A DNA stretch of 64,000 nucleotides from Thuidium tamariscinum (taxonomy: Eukaryota; Streptophyta; Bryopsida; Hypnales; Thuidiaceae), in assembly GCA_947034885.2 (NCBI GenBank), contig OX344751.2, positions 15,004,001-15,068,000 on the forward strand, read 5' to 3'. Below, piece by piece: positions 1-12,534 of this stretch (within the stretch, counting starts at the first letter, position 1; each line of letters opens with the position of its first letter). The position numbers and the translations under genes were made by a program. Under the pieces are notes generated by a model. That model made no database searches. It was not told the DNA's origin and was given only the letters and a program-made list of their open reading frames with translations.

Positions 1-994
1 AAATTCGAGAGGTTTGTTGTCGTTTCTTAGAACAAGCATCGAGTTTATGTCCCTGATCTCCACAATAAAGGCATAATCGTTCTTGTCTTCGGCACCTCTT
101 TTCTTGCTCAGTTAGAGGTTTGAACCTTACAGCATCGATTTGCATGTCTTCGACTTTAGATGATTTGCTTGAGGTACTAGTTGAAGCAGTAGCGGCATAA
201 TTTGCATATGACCGGGGCATAGTCTATACTCGCTTCTCTTGTTGTTTTTCGAATAGCCGATTGTCACATTTGACCGCTTAAGAAATTGCTTCGCTAAGTG
301 TCGAAGGATCTGGCAAGAAAAGTAACAAATCCTTCACTTCATCCCGTAAGCCATAATAGAATTGGCTTATCAATGCTTGTTCTCCCCAATTGATATCACA
401 TGCTAACTATCGAAAGTTAGAAGTATAAATCGATGCTGCTCGACGACCTTGTCGTAAGTTCCGAATTCTTGTTGTCGTAGCACGTATTTTATCGTGCTTG
501 CTAAACGCTTCTTCAAAAGCTGCTAAAAATGTGTCGAAGTTGTCAAGAATTAAAGATTTCTTTTCATAAAGTGGTGCGAACCAAGAGAGTGCTTGTTCAG
601 ATAACAAGGTTCTCACCAATCCGATGCAAGTTGCATCCATCGTACATCGTAGAGGTTGCAGCAGCAAAACAAGTTGAACTTGATTGACAAAGCCTCGAAA
701 CTTTGAACGCATTCCATCGGATTTCTCAGGAAGGTTGACCCTGGGCTCTTTGATCTCAATGGGAAGTGAGATTGACGCCTGCAATCGTACACTTGGCGAA
801 TTGTCGGTCTGTATTGCTGGTACATGAATTGAATCAGCTGATTGTTGAAGTTTTGCCTCCAAGCCACACAATCTTGAATTCAGTTCTTCCGTTTGCTTGA
901 ACATGCGTTCGCAATCCATATTCATGGCTGTCAGAGTAGCCATGATAGTATCTAGTTTTGAATTCTTCATAATTGCTTTGCTTACTCCATCCAT
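1..994 (-). pseudogene. gag: Ty3/gypsy-type retrotransposon gag, decayed, truncated by the window edge
   Basis: Read on the minus strand, an open stretch from 994 to 407 encodes a capsid-like protein with the retrotransposon-gag signature (a tryptophan-containing segment around SWFAPLYEK, then FEEAFSKHDK and a basic RIRNLRQGRRAA tail). The same frame continues past in-frame stops to a CCHC zinc knuckle at 73-32 (CLYCGDQGHKLDAC, spacing CX2CX4HX4C), the usual nucleic-acid-binding end of Gag. At least three stops (TAG near 407, then TAA and TAG further down) interrupt it; they sit where Gln codons would be plausible and could have arisen by C-to-T change. The pol region would lie left of position 1. 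Gag packages the element RNA into virus-like particles; this copy should be dead. The family call rests on gag style only, since no reverse transcriptase is visible. Confidence 0.8.
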
Positions 995-1257
995 CAGAAG
1001 AATTTCTAATAAAACACGTTTATAATGACTACACGATCTCGCAGAATTGGGACAATGAATGGAGTAGGTTGAGCTAATAGTCTTTGAAATTCTGCTTCAC
1101 TGAATTGGTTGACAATTATCTCTCTGAGTTCTATTTTGGACTTACTAATGACACGAATATCAAGATTGGAATTGAACTCTCGAATCAATGGTCTATTCAA
1201 ATCCATAAAACTTCTAGACTAATGACATGGAAAGTTCTTTGAGAATGAAGAGCTTAC

Positions 1258-1271
1258 AAGCAACGACACCA
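1258..1271 (-). other. candidate primer-binding site of the gypsy element
   Basis: On the minus strand, upstream of gag, the bases TGGTGTCGTTGC match the TGGCGCCGTTGC primer-binding site common in plant gypsy elements except for two C-to-T changes. It lies about 265 bp before the gag start, where a primer-binding site should be, and marks the inner edge of the proposed 5' LTR. The match is short and decayed. Confidence 0.45.
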
Positions 1272-1545
1272 GTTTAGAAGTGGGTAATCCGCAACTCCTA
1301 AGATACTTCACGTACTTCAAATAGAGGGGTCATCTACACTTTAGTTAGAAGAAGAGAAGTTCTGATGATGTTGAAGGTAGTCTCAACAAACTATCAGGGA
1401 TAGACTTAAACAGGACAGAATGAACAGAGAAATCTCCAACAGATACACAACAAGAGTTTGTCTAAGAACTAGATGTATTTTAGATGACAAGTGTATACAG
1501 AGATGACTCAGAGTTCGAGCCGAAGCTAGATGCTATGAACTAGAG

Positions 1546-2744
1546 CCGGGGAGATCACTCCTTGTAATTTTAAGCATACACCTGAGTTAAGAGGGTATTT
1601 AATATAGGGCTATTTACCTTCATTTTGGTAATTAAAATGACCGTATTTTTACATATAAATTCAATTATTTGGTTTTTATAGTTAGGCTATCTTATATACA
1701 AAATTTATATGTCTAATTTTTTCATATCCATTTACAACACACTATAAAAGTAGTGTCTTACATATACACTATTTAAAAAAAAATATGCACTATTTGTATT
1801 GTAGTACAATTTCAAATGACAAATAAAAATATAAAATGCAACAATAGTTTTAAATATTCTAAATTCTATGCTATGTATTCTAAATAACCTAATAAGGTGA
1901 ATAATAAACATCATAGAAATATTAAATATAGTTATGATACTAAAACTAAGAAAAACACCAATACTAGTAATATAACATGAACAACATGAGAAATTGACAC
2001 TCTAAAAACATTGTAGATTAACCCAAGAATATGACCTCTATTGTAATATAGAAACTATATATTTTATTTTTACATATGCATTTACAATGGTTTTGAATTT
2101 AGAATCAAAAAATAAAAGAGTATTTATTAAACACTAGTAAAAAGAAGATGATTTTAAACATTTGCAAATATATGTTCAAGTAGTTGAGGCAAATCTAGAG
2201 TTTGTACTGTCAAAGTATAGAAAAGATTCGATGCAAATGTTGCACATTCTACACCAATTTCTTAATGGGTACTTTGTGTGAACACAAATCTCCATAGTAC
2301 AACCTCAATGTAAATTTACAGCTCAATTCTTTTGTCTTGGAACAGTAGATTCTTACATGTTGTTCCATAATTGGTATATTTAAGGAAAGATTTGTATGTA
2401 CAAGCTAGAATTATTTGATGATAACAACAAATCTCCTAAATAACATCCTTAGATTTACTAAATTGTATAAGTTTTATCATTCAATTAAAAATTTTGTTTA
2501 CATCTATACTCATTGTACTACAAACTTTTTATATGAATCCTATTTGTAAAGGCTAATTTATTAATAAAAATTCCTACTAAATGATGTTTATACATAGCCT
2601 AATTTATATATAATAGGATATGTGACATTTCAAGAACCCTATAGTAGTTCTACATATATATATAAAATTTATCCCCTTTGAATTAAATAGACCCTATCTT
2701 TTAACTCACGTAGTTTTCTAAAAATCGCGAGTAATCTCCCCGGG
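1546..2744. mobile_element. non-autonomous Mutator-like TIR element with 9-bp target duplication
   Basis: The ends are inverted: CCGGGGAGATCACTC at the left and the complement of CCGGGGAGATTACTC at the right, with weaker similarity (GAGTTAA, then TATTTAAT followed by AGGG-type blocks) continuing for about 75 bp. Directly outside is GAACTAGAG on the left (1537-1545) and GAACTAGAG again on the right (2745-2753), a 9-bp duplication typical of Mutator-like elements. The interior is A+T-rich with no transposase ORF, so it would have moved using another element's enzyme. The termini differ by one G in register. Confidence 0.65.
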
Positions 2745-2825
2745 GAACTAGAGGCCGAAAGGAGTTGTCGAGATTGAGGAATTCCTCAACCTCGACTCGT
2801 ACTTATACTAGAAGATGTTAGGTGT

Positions 2826-3000
2826 TTCTAGAAGCTTCTTCAGCAACTTCTACCTATCAGGAACCTTCTTGAGGAGCTTCCACAAACTTGGGAGCTTCTT
2901 GAGCTACTTCTATCTAAGAGGAAGCTATTTGAGGAGTTTCCTCGAGATTCTAGGAGGTTCTAGAAGGTTCCACGAAGTAGGAAGCTTCGGGAGAAGCTTC
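2826..3000. promoter_or_regulatory. cluster of heat-shock elements
   Basis: Two perfect alternating three-block heat-shock elements are visible: TTCTAGAAGCTTC at 2826-2838 and TTCTAGAAGGTTC at 2958-2970. Several GAAGCTTC dyads (2981-2988, 2993-3000) and many further single TTC or GAA blocks lie between. This is the nTTCnnGAAnnTTCn pattern bound by heat-shock factor trimers. The cluster falls in the proposed U3 of the gypsy LTR, so it could make the element heat-responsive. The open frame across 2815-3003 is a side effect of the repeated blocks and is not proposed as a gene. Confidence 0.6.
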
Positions 3001-3024
3001 TAGTATCTTCTTATATCCGTGACA

Positions 3025-3173
3025 AAACATACCTCTACTCCTCAAACTACAAAATATTTATAAGAAAAATATTTAAAATCTATCCCGTAGAAACTTTCAA
3101 GAAAACTTATACAAGAATTGAAAAACATTAAGATGGTTAACAAAATCAAGACTTCATATCCACTAGGTTACTA
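3025..3173. other. A+T-rich spacer
   Basis: Short spacer between the proposed LTR edge and the long inverted repeat. No feature recognised. Confidence 0.5.
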
Positions 3174-4328
3174 ATCAAAATGGTGTTTTTGGATCTATAG
3201 TGAAATTTTTTTCAGCTCTACCAACTTTGTTAGCCTCTCAAGAGCTCAAAAATTGATATTTTTCCATGAAATTTTTTTAACAACATCATTTATAAGTTAA
3301 TAACATGCATGCCAAATTTCAAGGCCAAGAGATTTATACAAAAAAGATAATCAAAATCTACCAACATGTATTGTAGTGAAAAACATTTCACTACTTTCAA
3401 CTTTGACACCCTTCCAAGGATTGAAGCTTTTTCTTGCCATGAAATTTTTGGCATGAAATAAACTCTATATTCTTAACATGTGTGAAAATTTTCAAGGATA
3501 AAATAATAATTTAAAAAAAGATATTTGAAATCTCCCAACATGTATAGTTTTGAGAAATTTTTCACAATTGCCAACTTTGACACCCTCCTAAGGGCTGAAA
3601 AATTGGTCTCTTACCATGAATTTGTTTTTGTGAAGTCACACTACCAAATGGATTTGGCAATTTCTACCACTTTTCAGGACATTGTGTTGATAACATGTGT
3701 TCTTGATTTCAAATTCAAATGAATTGCCCAAAAAAAGATACCCAAAATCTCATCCTCATCCTCATCCTCACAACTACATAAGTTGGGAGATTTTGGATAT
3801 CTTTTTTTAAATAATTCATTTGAACTTGAAATTAGGAACACATGTTATCAACATAGAGATGACTTCACAAAAACAAATTCACGGTAAGAGACCAATTTTT
3901 CAGCCCTTAGGAGGGTGTCAAAGTTGGCAATTGTGAAAAATTTCTCAAAACTATACATGTTGGGAGATTTCAAATATCTTTTTTTAAATTATTATTTTAT
4001 CCTTGAAAATTTTCACACATGTTAAGAATATAGAGTTTATTTCATGCCAAAAATTTCATGGCAAGAAAAAGCTTCAATCCTTGGAAGGGTGTCAAAGTTG
4101 AAAGTAGTGAAATGTTTTTCACTACAATACATGTTGGTAGATTTTGATTATCTTTTTTGTATAAATCTCTTGGCCTTGAAATTTGGCATGCATGTTATTA
4201 ACTTATAAATGATGTTGTTAAAAAAATTTCATGGAAAAATATCAATTTTTGAGCTCTTGAGAGGTTGTCAAAGTTGGTAAAGCTGAAATTTTTTTCACTA
4301 TAGATCCAAAAACGCCATTTTGATTGGT
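3174..4328. repeat. 1.15-kb long inverted repeat (foldback) built from three diverged sub-repeats
   Basis: The left arm (about 3174-3735) is matched by its reverse complement in the right arm (about 3790-4328), around a short centre containing CTCATCCTCATCCTCATCC. Examples are AAATTTCAAGGCCAAGAG at the left and CTCTTGGCCTTGAAATTT at the right. The right arm lacks about 45-55 bp near 3640-3690 of the left arm. Each arm holds three diverged copies of a roughly 190-bp unit, seen as repeats of CAACTTTG-TAGCC/ACACCC followed by a CCATGAAATTT block. A transcript through it would form a hairpin of about 550 bp. The ORF at 3525-3722 lies inside and is not a credible gene. Confidence 0.9.
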
Positions 4329-7300
4329 ACTCCACTGAACTTAGAATATGTTTGCATTCATTTGTTGTTTTAAGTTTGAATGTTTAGTCTTTTAAGGGAT
4401 TTTACTTAAAAACAAGCTAAAAAACTCAAAGAAATCATTAGATGGTTTTGGGGCAATTATAAGATTGCTGGTTATTAAGTTGTAGGAACTCTAGGAACAC
4501 TGCCATATAGGCATTTTGATGTAGTTTAAAGACTCTCACCTCAAGTAATACTCATTAATTAAATTTTTAAATATTAAAAAAATTGAATTAAAAAAAAATC
4601 AATTTTCAATTATTATTATCTTTCTGAAAATTTTAATTTAAAAAAAAATTATTCTTTTAAAAACTCAAATTAGCACTTGTTGGTTTACTACATAGAGAGT
4701 AGTTCTAGAGAATAGCCCCAAACCAATCATCTAGAGGGTAGAAAAACATCTACTAATGGTTTTTTGTTGAAAATACATATAATGAACATTTGAGAGTTTG
4801 TAATACATAATAACATAAAGTCAAACAATCTTGAATCTTCCTTCAATTGTCAACAAGATCTAACAATTGAAAAAAAGATTATTTAGATTATTTCATAGTA
4901 AACATTATGCAAGCTAGTTCAAATGATTCTAATTAAGTGAAGTTAAGGTTATAATGACTGCATTTAAAAGGATACTAAATTTAAAAGAATTGCTAATTTT
5001 TCTTCCATTTTCATAAAAAGTCAATGTTTGAGAATGAAGCAAAGACAAAGACATAGAGCATAAAAGCGCAGACACAAGGGGATCTACACTAATTTTTCCT
5101 AATAAAAACACACACTAATCCAAAGATGTAGCAAAAGCCCAACAAAAAAGAGTTGATCATTATTTAAACCAAAAAGTCAATATCAACTATCCTAACCAAC
5201 ATATATGAGTTAAATGATCATGTTAGTTTGGACAACATTTTTTCTTGTAACACATTCCTACCACATCCAACTACACAAGCATCAATATCCAATCTAAGTA
5301 TTCTAATCCTCCATCATATCCTGACTCTTCTTGCTAAAACCACTCAACCTCTCCATTCTACTTTAAAATACCCACCAACCCTAAAATACTACCTTCAAAA
5401 TTCATTTCATATTGTTGGTTCATTTATCCATCAACTTATATCTTCCTAAACTCCAACAATTGGCCACTTGAAACAATAGCCTAACATACAAACCAATAAG
5501 AAAAATAATGCAGTTTCAAATAATTTGTTCTACAAAGCACAGTTCGAGTTGAAATCACAACTATACACATTCTACTATAATTCTTATATAATTAATCCAA
5601 GAAAATCTACCCACATCTTTAAAGCAATTTAAACTCCATATACCCATCTATAATGTACATACTATAGCTCCACCCTTGCTAAAGTCCTCTTTTGTTGGTT
5701 GAATAAGAGCCATGGATTTGTGAAAAATAAAAAATAAACTCCTTCATCCACTACCAATTTAGTTGGCAAGATTAAAAAATAGAAATGATTTTATATCAAC
5801 AAAAACATCCAACATAAAATCAATGGTGACAAAACAAAACATGGCTTTATTGCATTCAACGTCAATTAGACATCATCTAAAATCCATTTAAAAATTAGGG
5901 CTTGTCAGTTGTCACCTAAAATGTGAGTTACTTATAATGAAGGTGAGAATCAAGTGCCTACAACAATACACCAATCAAACTTGCAATTATGTTTTTAGCC
6001 CATTCAATATCCATAATCCATCCAATATTTGGGAGCTCCCATTTTGTCACTTGGGACTCACTATTCTTTTTTTTCATTTGTAGCAGAATTCAATGTGAAA
6101 AATTAGTACACATACATGTCAATATAATAGTATTTGTTCACATTCAGAGTGTTTTTAACCTTCGTAGATTAAAATCCTACTTATAAATTGGTTGGAAACC
6201 ACTAAATCACAATATTTATTAGTTTTTAGTAAAATTGCTCAAAACAACCTATCCAACTATATATGTGACATTTAATGGCTAAATTGGTCAAACAAAACTT
6301 AATGAGGATACTAGAGCCCAATTCCATAAATAGGTTTCAAATTCCCAAAATCAAATTCCCAAATTTCATAGAAATCCCATTTATTAGCTTGTAAGTTGAA
6401 AAAACTTACAACTAACCAATGGAAGGAATCAATAGTCAAAGGATGATATTCTAAAGTTAAAATCACATAGAAAACTCAACAACAAAGATGCTTTGCCAAG
6501 ATTCTCTCTATGTAAAAGATTTCCTAAAATTTGGTAATTAAAGGAGGTAGCAAGATTTAATTCATCATCGACAATTGTGTAGAGCAAGAATATGTACTCA
6601 CACATCTTTTGTGGGATTCTATGAAAGGTTTCACTAAAAGCTTCAAAAAAATTTGATACTAAAAATGTGCCTTTTAGATGATCAATCACTTTAGCCTACA
6701 ATGAAAAATTCTTTAAAATCATTCATATTGTAATAAAATCTCATTAAAAGTTAGAATGCCTTTTGTATATTAATAAGATGATTTAACAAATTTTAAAAAT
6801 ATTCCAATGACCAAAGGTGCCCTAATTAACGAGGTTCTCTAATAATGGACAAATTTAAAGATTACGATGAAATTTGATTGGTATTTCGGGAGTATAATAA
6901 ATGGGAGTGAGGTCAAAGTAGGGTCTTTTTTTACTCCCTCATATCTATTGGAAAGCTTTGTTTAATTTCTTTTCTTAAGAAAATCAATCTTTAAAAGTTG
7001 GATTTTTCATCACTTTATGAGTTAAGTTGGTACTAGGTTTCATTGCATATTTTGCAATAGAAAAGGGAGAGAGGGTTTAGAAGATTAAAAATGGCCCTCT
7101 CATCCCTTGTAGCCATTTTTTGGCAATCTATACATGTTTGTTCATTTAGTTGGATTTTTGCAAGCTCTATAAGACTTTGAAATCCATTCAAATGTTTCTA
7201 ACTTGTTTTGTATCTTGTGGGAGTTTTTGTGCACTAACTTTGGCCGCTTTGTTAAAATTTTGTTGTTTTTCTAACATTTGTACTAATCCTAAAGACCACT

Positions 7301-8276
7301 TTCCTCTTTACCTTAATGATACTGCTTAGTGGGGCTTCTAGTGCTTGATTTTTAGGTGTCTTTATAAACCTATACTAACATTTTGTATTTACAAATGTTA
7401 CAATTTCTTGGTGTTTGTATTAACAATTGTCCTATCAACTTTTATATTTGGTGTTGTGAGTCCTATTTGGGGTGGCAAAGTTTTGATCTTATGACTTAGA
7501 TTTGTGCAAAAGTTTTTGTAATTAATTAAAAGATGGAGAAGATTTGATTTACAAAATTTCAAAAAATATTTATAAAAGTTATGTGTAATGGTGGAATACT
7601 AAGTTTTCTTTAGTTTACCAAGTTAGTTTTCAAACTCTTTGTTTTGGAAGACCCATATTTAGTGTCCAAAATCCTTGGTGAAGAAAATAGCCAAAATAGT
7701 CTTAGAAATACTTGAGTTTAGCATTTGGAACTCGGGGGGGTCACTTAGAGTGTCCATATGAAACCACGTGTAAACAAAACTTTTGATTCCCTATTTACTT
7801 TTTGAATTTTAAATAAAATTTAATAAAAAAATATATCAACACATTTTCCTACTTTGAAAGTTGATGTTTTGAATTATTGATATTTTTATTTGTTTATAAT
7901 AATTAGTTACAAATTTTGGAAGTAAAAAGATACACTGTAGAACTGAAAATAACTTTCACACCCCTATTTTATGTAAGAAAAAGTTTTTTTTAAAATGAAA
8001 AAAAAATTCTAAAAATAACTTTCTACTAAAAGCTCATCTTGAGTTGAATATTGATGCAATGGTCATCTAAATGTGTTCACTATAAATATTTGAGTTGAAA
8101 AACGTGTCATTTTAGTTCATTTTCAAATTCTTCTAAAATTTATTTCACATTTTATTTTAGTTGGAAATTTTGGCAATAAAAACTTATGGTCCTTATTAAA
8201 CAATGCTCAAAATTTTAGGTTCAAAACATAGTTTATTAGAAACTACTTGTTCGCACATAGTTTATTGTAGTAGAAC
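4329..8276. other. gene-free A+T-rich stretch
   Basis: About 4 kb of A+T-rich DNA with only short chance ORFs of skewed composition (5228-5449, 5989-6186, 6429-6689 minus). I see no conserved motif, splice-consistent exon chain or RNA gene. Confidence 0.6.
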
Positions 8277-8429
8277 CACTACAAAAAAACAAGGGAATAA
8301 ATGACTCGTCCATAGAGTCATTGTGGACAATAGTGGCTATAAAATGACTACAAAATGACACTTTTGTAACTATTGTTGTCCACAATGACTCTGTAGACAA
8401 GTCATTTAATCCCTTGTTTTTTTGTAGTG
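8277..8429. mobile_element. 153-bp foldback MITE with CACTA-type ends
   Basis: The element starts CACTACAAAAAAACAAGGGA and ends with TCCCTTGTTTTTTTGTAGTG, and almost the whole interior (AATGACTCGTC, GTGGACAATAG and their complements) also pairs, so the entire element is one hairpin. CACTACAAAAA ends are typical of CACTA-related and similar plant foldback MITEs. The flanking triplets (AAC and AAT) give only an imperfect 3-bp duplication. Confidence 0.85.
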
Positions 8430-11400
8430 AATTGAGTGTACCCCCGTGATTTGGAAGGTCAAACCTTAGAAAATTGGAAATTAGAATTCCAAAGAGTTTT
8501 CCTTAACCTTCAAAGAATCTCAAAAATATTAGGCCAAACACTTGGCCAAGCCTAAAAATCTCCCAACTACAACCATCAACCTCTTGCTAAGGCCATCCCT
8601 CCTGATGAGCTCCCCGGCCAAACAATTAAACCTTAGCTAACGCCTCCCACCTTCAACAGCCAAGCTAGGTATCTCCAACAAATATTAATTGAGAATAATT
8701 GGGGTTGGAATAAGGCTTTCAACTATTGAAGGCCAATTGATAGGGCCTCCTAGCTAGTGAGGGCCAAATGGTTTCTTTGTTGACATATGACTCCTTTGTT
8801 GGCTAATGGCTTTCTAGCCCTAGCAAAGGCTCTCTTGCCATAGGGCTACATGGATGCAAGCCTCCACCTAGCTCTTCTACTCTGAAGGACTTTTCAAGTC
8901 AATAAAAACTTAGGATTTTTTAGAAATTTTCCAATTGGTGCTTAACCATCTAAATAAGTTTAGAAGCAATAAAGTAGAAGTAGATAGTGGTAGGAAAAAA
9001 AATAGAACAAGGGCAAGGATAGTAGAGTAGAGTAAAAAATCAAAGGTCATCCTCCCTTAAAAATCTCTTCAAAACTTTGATCAAAACTCAGACTAGAAAC
9101 AAGTAGTTGTAATAAAACTTCAAGTTGCAACTACTCAAACTAGAATTCAAATTGCAAGAGACGTAGAGAGAAGTTGGAGTATTGTTGTTAGACTTGGAAT
9201 GTGAAGTGACAATTTGAAGGTTGAGAGTTATTGCATTCCGTCAAGATTAGGTGGAAATCCTTGAAAAACAACTAAAATCATTAAAAGTTGAAATAATGCA
9301 ATAATCGAATTAAATAATTGATAAAACGGTCAAGTTGGAACAATTATAATATAATATCAAAGTCAATTTTTGAAATATAATAACAAAGACTTTAGATAAT
9401 GCTTAAGGAAAAGAAGTAGAAGAAAAGAAAAGAAAGAAGTAATTGGAAATTTAGTTCCAAACTTTGTATATAAACCTTAGTTTCAAGCTATGTGAAAAAA
9501 CTCTCAAAGCAATCAATTATGGCAAATAAAGTAGACTTTAGAGGCTTTAACAACAACCTTTGAGATGACATTCAATACGAGGTGAGTTCCTAATTCCTTT
9601 TAATCTTTCTTGAATTTTATAAGTTAGCCATTTAAAATTCTTAGCCGGACTTCAAGTTCAAGTTAGAGTATTATGATCAATTTTGTTTCAAGCTTTAGAT
9701 TTTGAAGCTTATAAATTAGGGCTAGAGGTTTTCAAGAACATTTCACACTTATAAATTAGACTTAAAATGAGTAAGATATAAGTGGATGGAGTTAAGAGCT
9801 CAAATTGAATGAAATTAGTTAGACCTAAAACTTTGAAAGAGGATAAAAAATTATTAAAAATTATTAATCATCTAAAATCTATAAGCAAAAACCAAAGTTA
9901 ATTTTTAATTCTAGATTAAGAGAAGCGATGAATAGAGTTTGATAAATTGATTAGCGGTCATATTTCATCCATCAAAAACTTTGTATAGAAAGATTCAATT
10001 AACAAGTGTCTTAGCAATCTAGAAATTCAGAATTATTATTTACAAGGAAAAAAATATTAAAACTATAAATTGTATTTTGATAGAAGTTGTTCCAAGACCT
10101 AATAATCAAGAAGCTTCAATCAAGAACTTAGAGGAAAAATTAGAGGGTGAATTTACGGACATAAGTTATTAAGATTAGTGATGAGGAATCCATAGATATG
10201 TCACATTTAAGAAAATCTAAAAATCAAAGAAGATATAAAGACTGAAGTTCTAAGCCAAAATGGATGAAAACTTAGAGATAATATTTGAATGGGCCCAAAT
10301 TTAGGTTTCAGGTAGAAATCAATAGCCTTATCACATATGTAGAGTTTCAAATCATTTTGAATTAGGAGACTAGGGGTAAAATTGTGGATGAAGTTTGACA
10401 AACCAAGTAGAGGTCAAACTTCATCCTCCCATAACTTTTAGTTAGAAAGGTCAAATAAATAAATTATATATTTTTAAAAAGGACAAAGAACTTTCTACAA
10501 ATTCATATTATTAGACCTATTTGACCTATCTTGCACAAAAAACCACAATGGCCGAGTTCATTTAGCCAACTACCTTATTATTTGCATCTAAAATTATACT
10601 TTGAGTTGTTTCTTGTACATTTGAATACACTTAAGCACCATGAAAAGATCCAGTGCTTCAAAAGCATAGAAAAGTAACATCTAGGGACCCAAGTAGTTGA
10701 AAATTCCAAAATGACTAAGAATTTGATTGTGCATGGTTATTTGCCAATGGTAGGTAAATAAACGCTTACAATATCCCAAATTCAATTTACAAAAATTGGT
10801 CACATATTTGGTCTTATACATTTTTATGGTGCTTATATCCTAGATAGAAGTACTTTGGAAATCTGCAAATTCCTCCTTCATGTGTATGCCCAAGGATTCC
10901 TTTTCATCAACGTAGGCAACTTCAAAAGCAAACTTCTAAATCATATTGTCCCTTCTTGACTTTGACTTTGTCATTCATTCAATCTCTTCTTTGCACTTGT
11001 GAAGCAAAATTATATCCTAACATTTCAAATATCACTAATATTGTCATAAAATATGTTACTTACATTATACTTTTCAAACACAAACTATCAAAAAAAAATC
11101 AAATGAATTCTTTTTCAATCTTATTAAACTCTAATAATACATGCTTTTGAATACTATATAACTTTCATCTTCCCTTCTTTAAACCCTCCCCCTTTATTTT
11201 CTACACTTCATAAACTCCTATGTAAGAAATAACCCTAAACATTTTCTACCACTAGACAAGATAATAAAAATTAATGCAATATAATAGAAATTAAAAACAT
11301 TTCAATTGGTAATAAGCTTGAATTGTTAATTATGATATAAGATGTGATGTTTTTCCCAATGAATCATTGCAATTAATGCTGAATGCAATTTAATATAATT

Positions 11401-12534
11401 TCTAAAAATACAATGTTGATATTGAAAATCAACTTCTACAAAATAATTGACTATTGGTTTTTCTTTGTTTATTTTCACAATTGACATTAATGACATTAGT
11501 AACACAAATGAACTATAAGTAGATATGTCAAAATTTGTGAAATATTGTAAGTTGTTGCTGCAAATTAAAATAATCTACAATAATAACACACTTTTGTATT
11601 AATTTTGAAATTCTATGAATTTGTAAGGCAAATTAATATTAATACTGCATGGTACTTTGAATAAAGTTAAGATAACATCATTTACAATAGCTCTCAAATG
11701 ATATTTTCCATATTCAATTGCATAATTATAAATTTTCAATCAAAATTGAATATTTTGAAGTACAAATAGTTCACTATCTACAAAATAAAATCTTAAAACA
11801 TTCTAAATCAAGTTTTGGCTTTTAAAATTTTAGTTCAATTATTTATAAAGAAAAAATTAATGTAATTAAAATTTTCTAATCATGATATTTTAGTAAGTAG
11901 ATTAAAAATTCTTTTAGGATTTTTGTAGTAAGAATTACATAAATATAAATTTTTTATTGTGTAAAATTTGTTGTCTACAATATAGATCATAATTTTTTAT
12001 AATGTACTTCAAAACTCTACAAAAATTGTAGAAAATTTGAAATTTTGAAAACTTATTTTATACTTAGTACGCTTCTTGTACTAGAATATGCTCAAACTTT
12101 GTATATTATAATGTGATTTTCATATTATCTCAATTGGTATAATCTTCATACCCTTTTTGTCCATTTACATTTAGTTTCATCAACTTCCATCTATTTATCA
12201 ACTTTCCTCTAGTTTACATCTAAATTCCATCCATATAATCACACGAATTAGATCACTTTTATCCAAACTTCACTTGATTATTGTGAAAGAGTTTAACTTT
12301 ATACAAACATTTGAATTGAAATTCTTTGGTTGATTGAATTCACTTTAGTACAATTGAAAGAGTTCAAATATTGTAGGCTTAAAATTAGTGAAGTATAGAT
12401 TATATTTTAAATTGCAAAATCTTCAAATTATGAAATATATACTATTTTTTTATCCATGTAGAATTTTGTTGTAGAAAAGACAATTTCTTTGTAACTACTA
12501 GGGCCCTCAATAACTAATATTTCTACTTTGTACA
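8430..12534. other. gene-free A+T-rich stretch
   Basis: No ORF here has recognisable content. A slightly less A+T-rich patch at about 8550-8880 contains repeated GGCCAA/TTGGCC-like words and looks like old repeat sequence, not coding DNA. Confidence 0.6.

Larger units (their letters stand above)
1274..3024 (-). mobile_element. candidate 5' LTR of the gypsy element, split by a later insertion
   Basis: The stretch between the candidate primer-binding site and a minus-strand TGTCACGGATATAAG at 3024 is proposed as the 5' LTR. TGTCACGG is a common way for plant gypsy LTRs to begin. Removing the 1.2-kb insertion at 1546-2744 leaves about 550 bp, a normal LTR size. Its first 200 bp (minus orientation, so U3) contain a dense set of GAA/TTC blocks. 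The 3' LTR would be outside the window, so the boundaries are inferred and could be off by tens of bases. Confidence 0.4.

Noticed and set aside
2815-3003. ORF with repeated FFSNFYLSGTFLRSF-like text, suggesting a repeat protein
   Set aside because: It is the translation of repeated TTC/GAA heat-shock-element blocks; start and end have no gene context.
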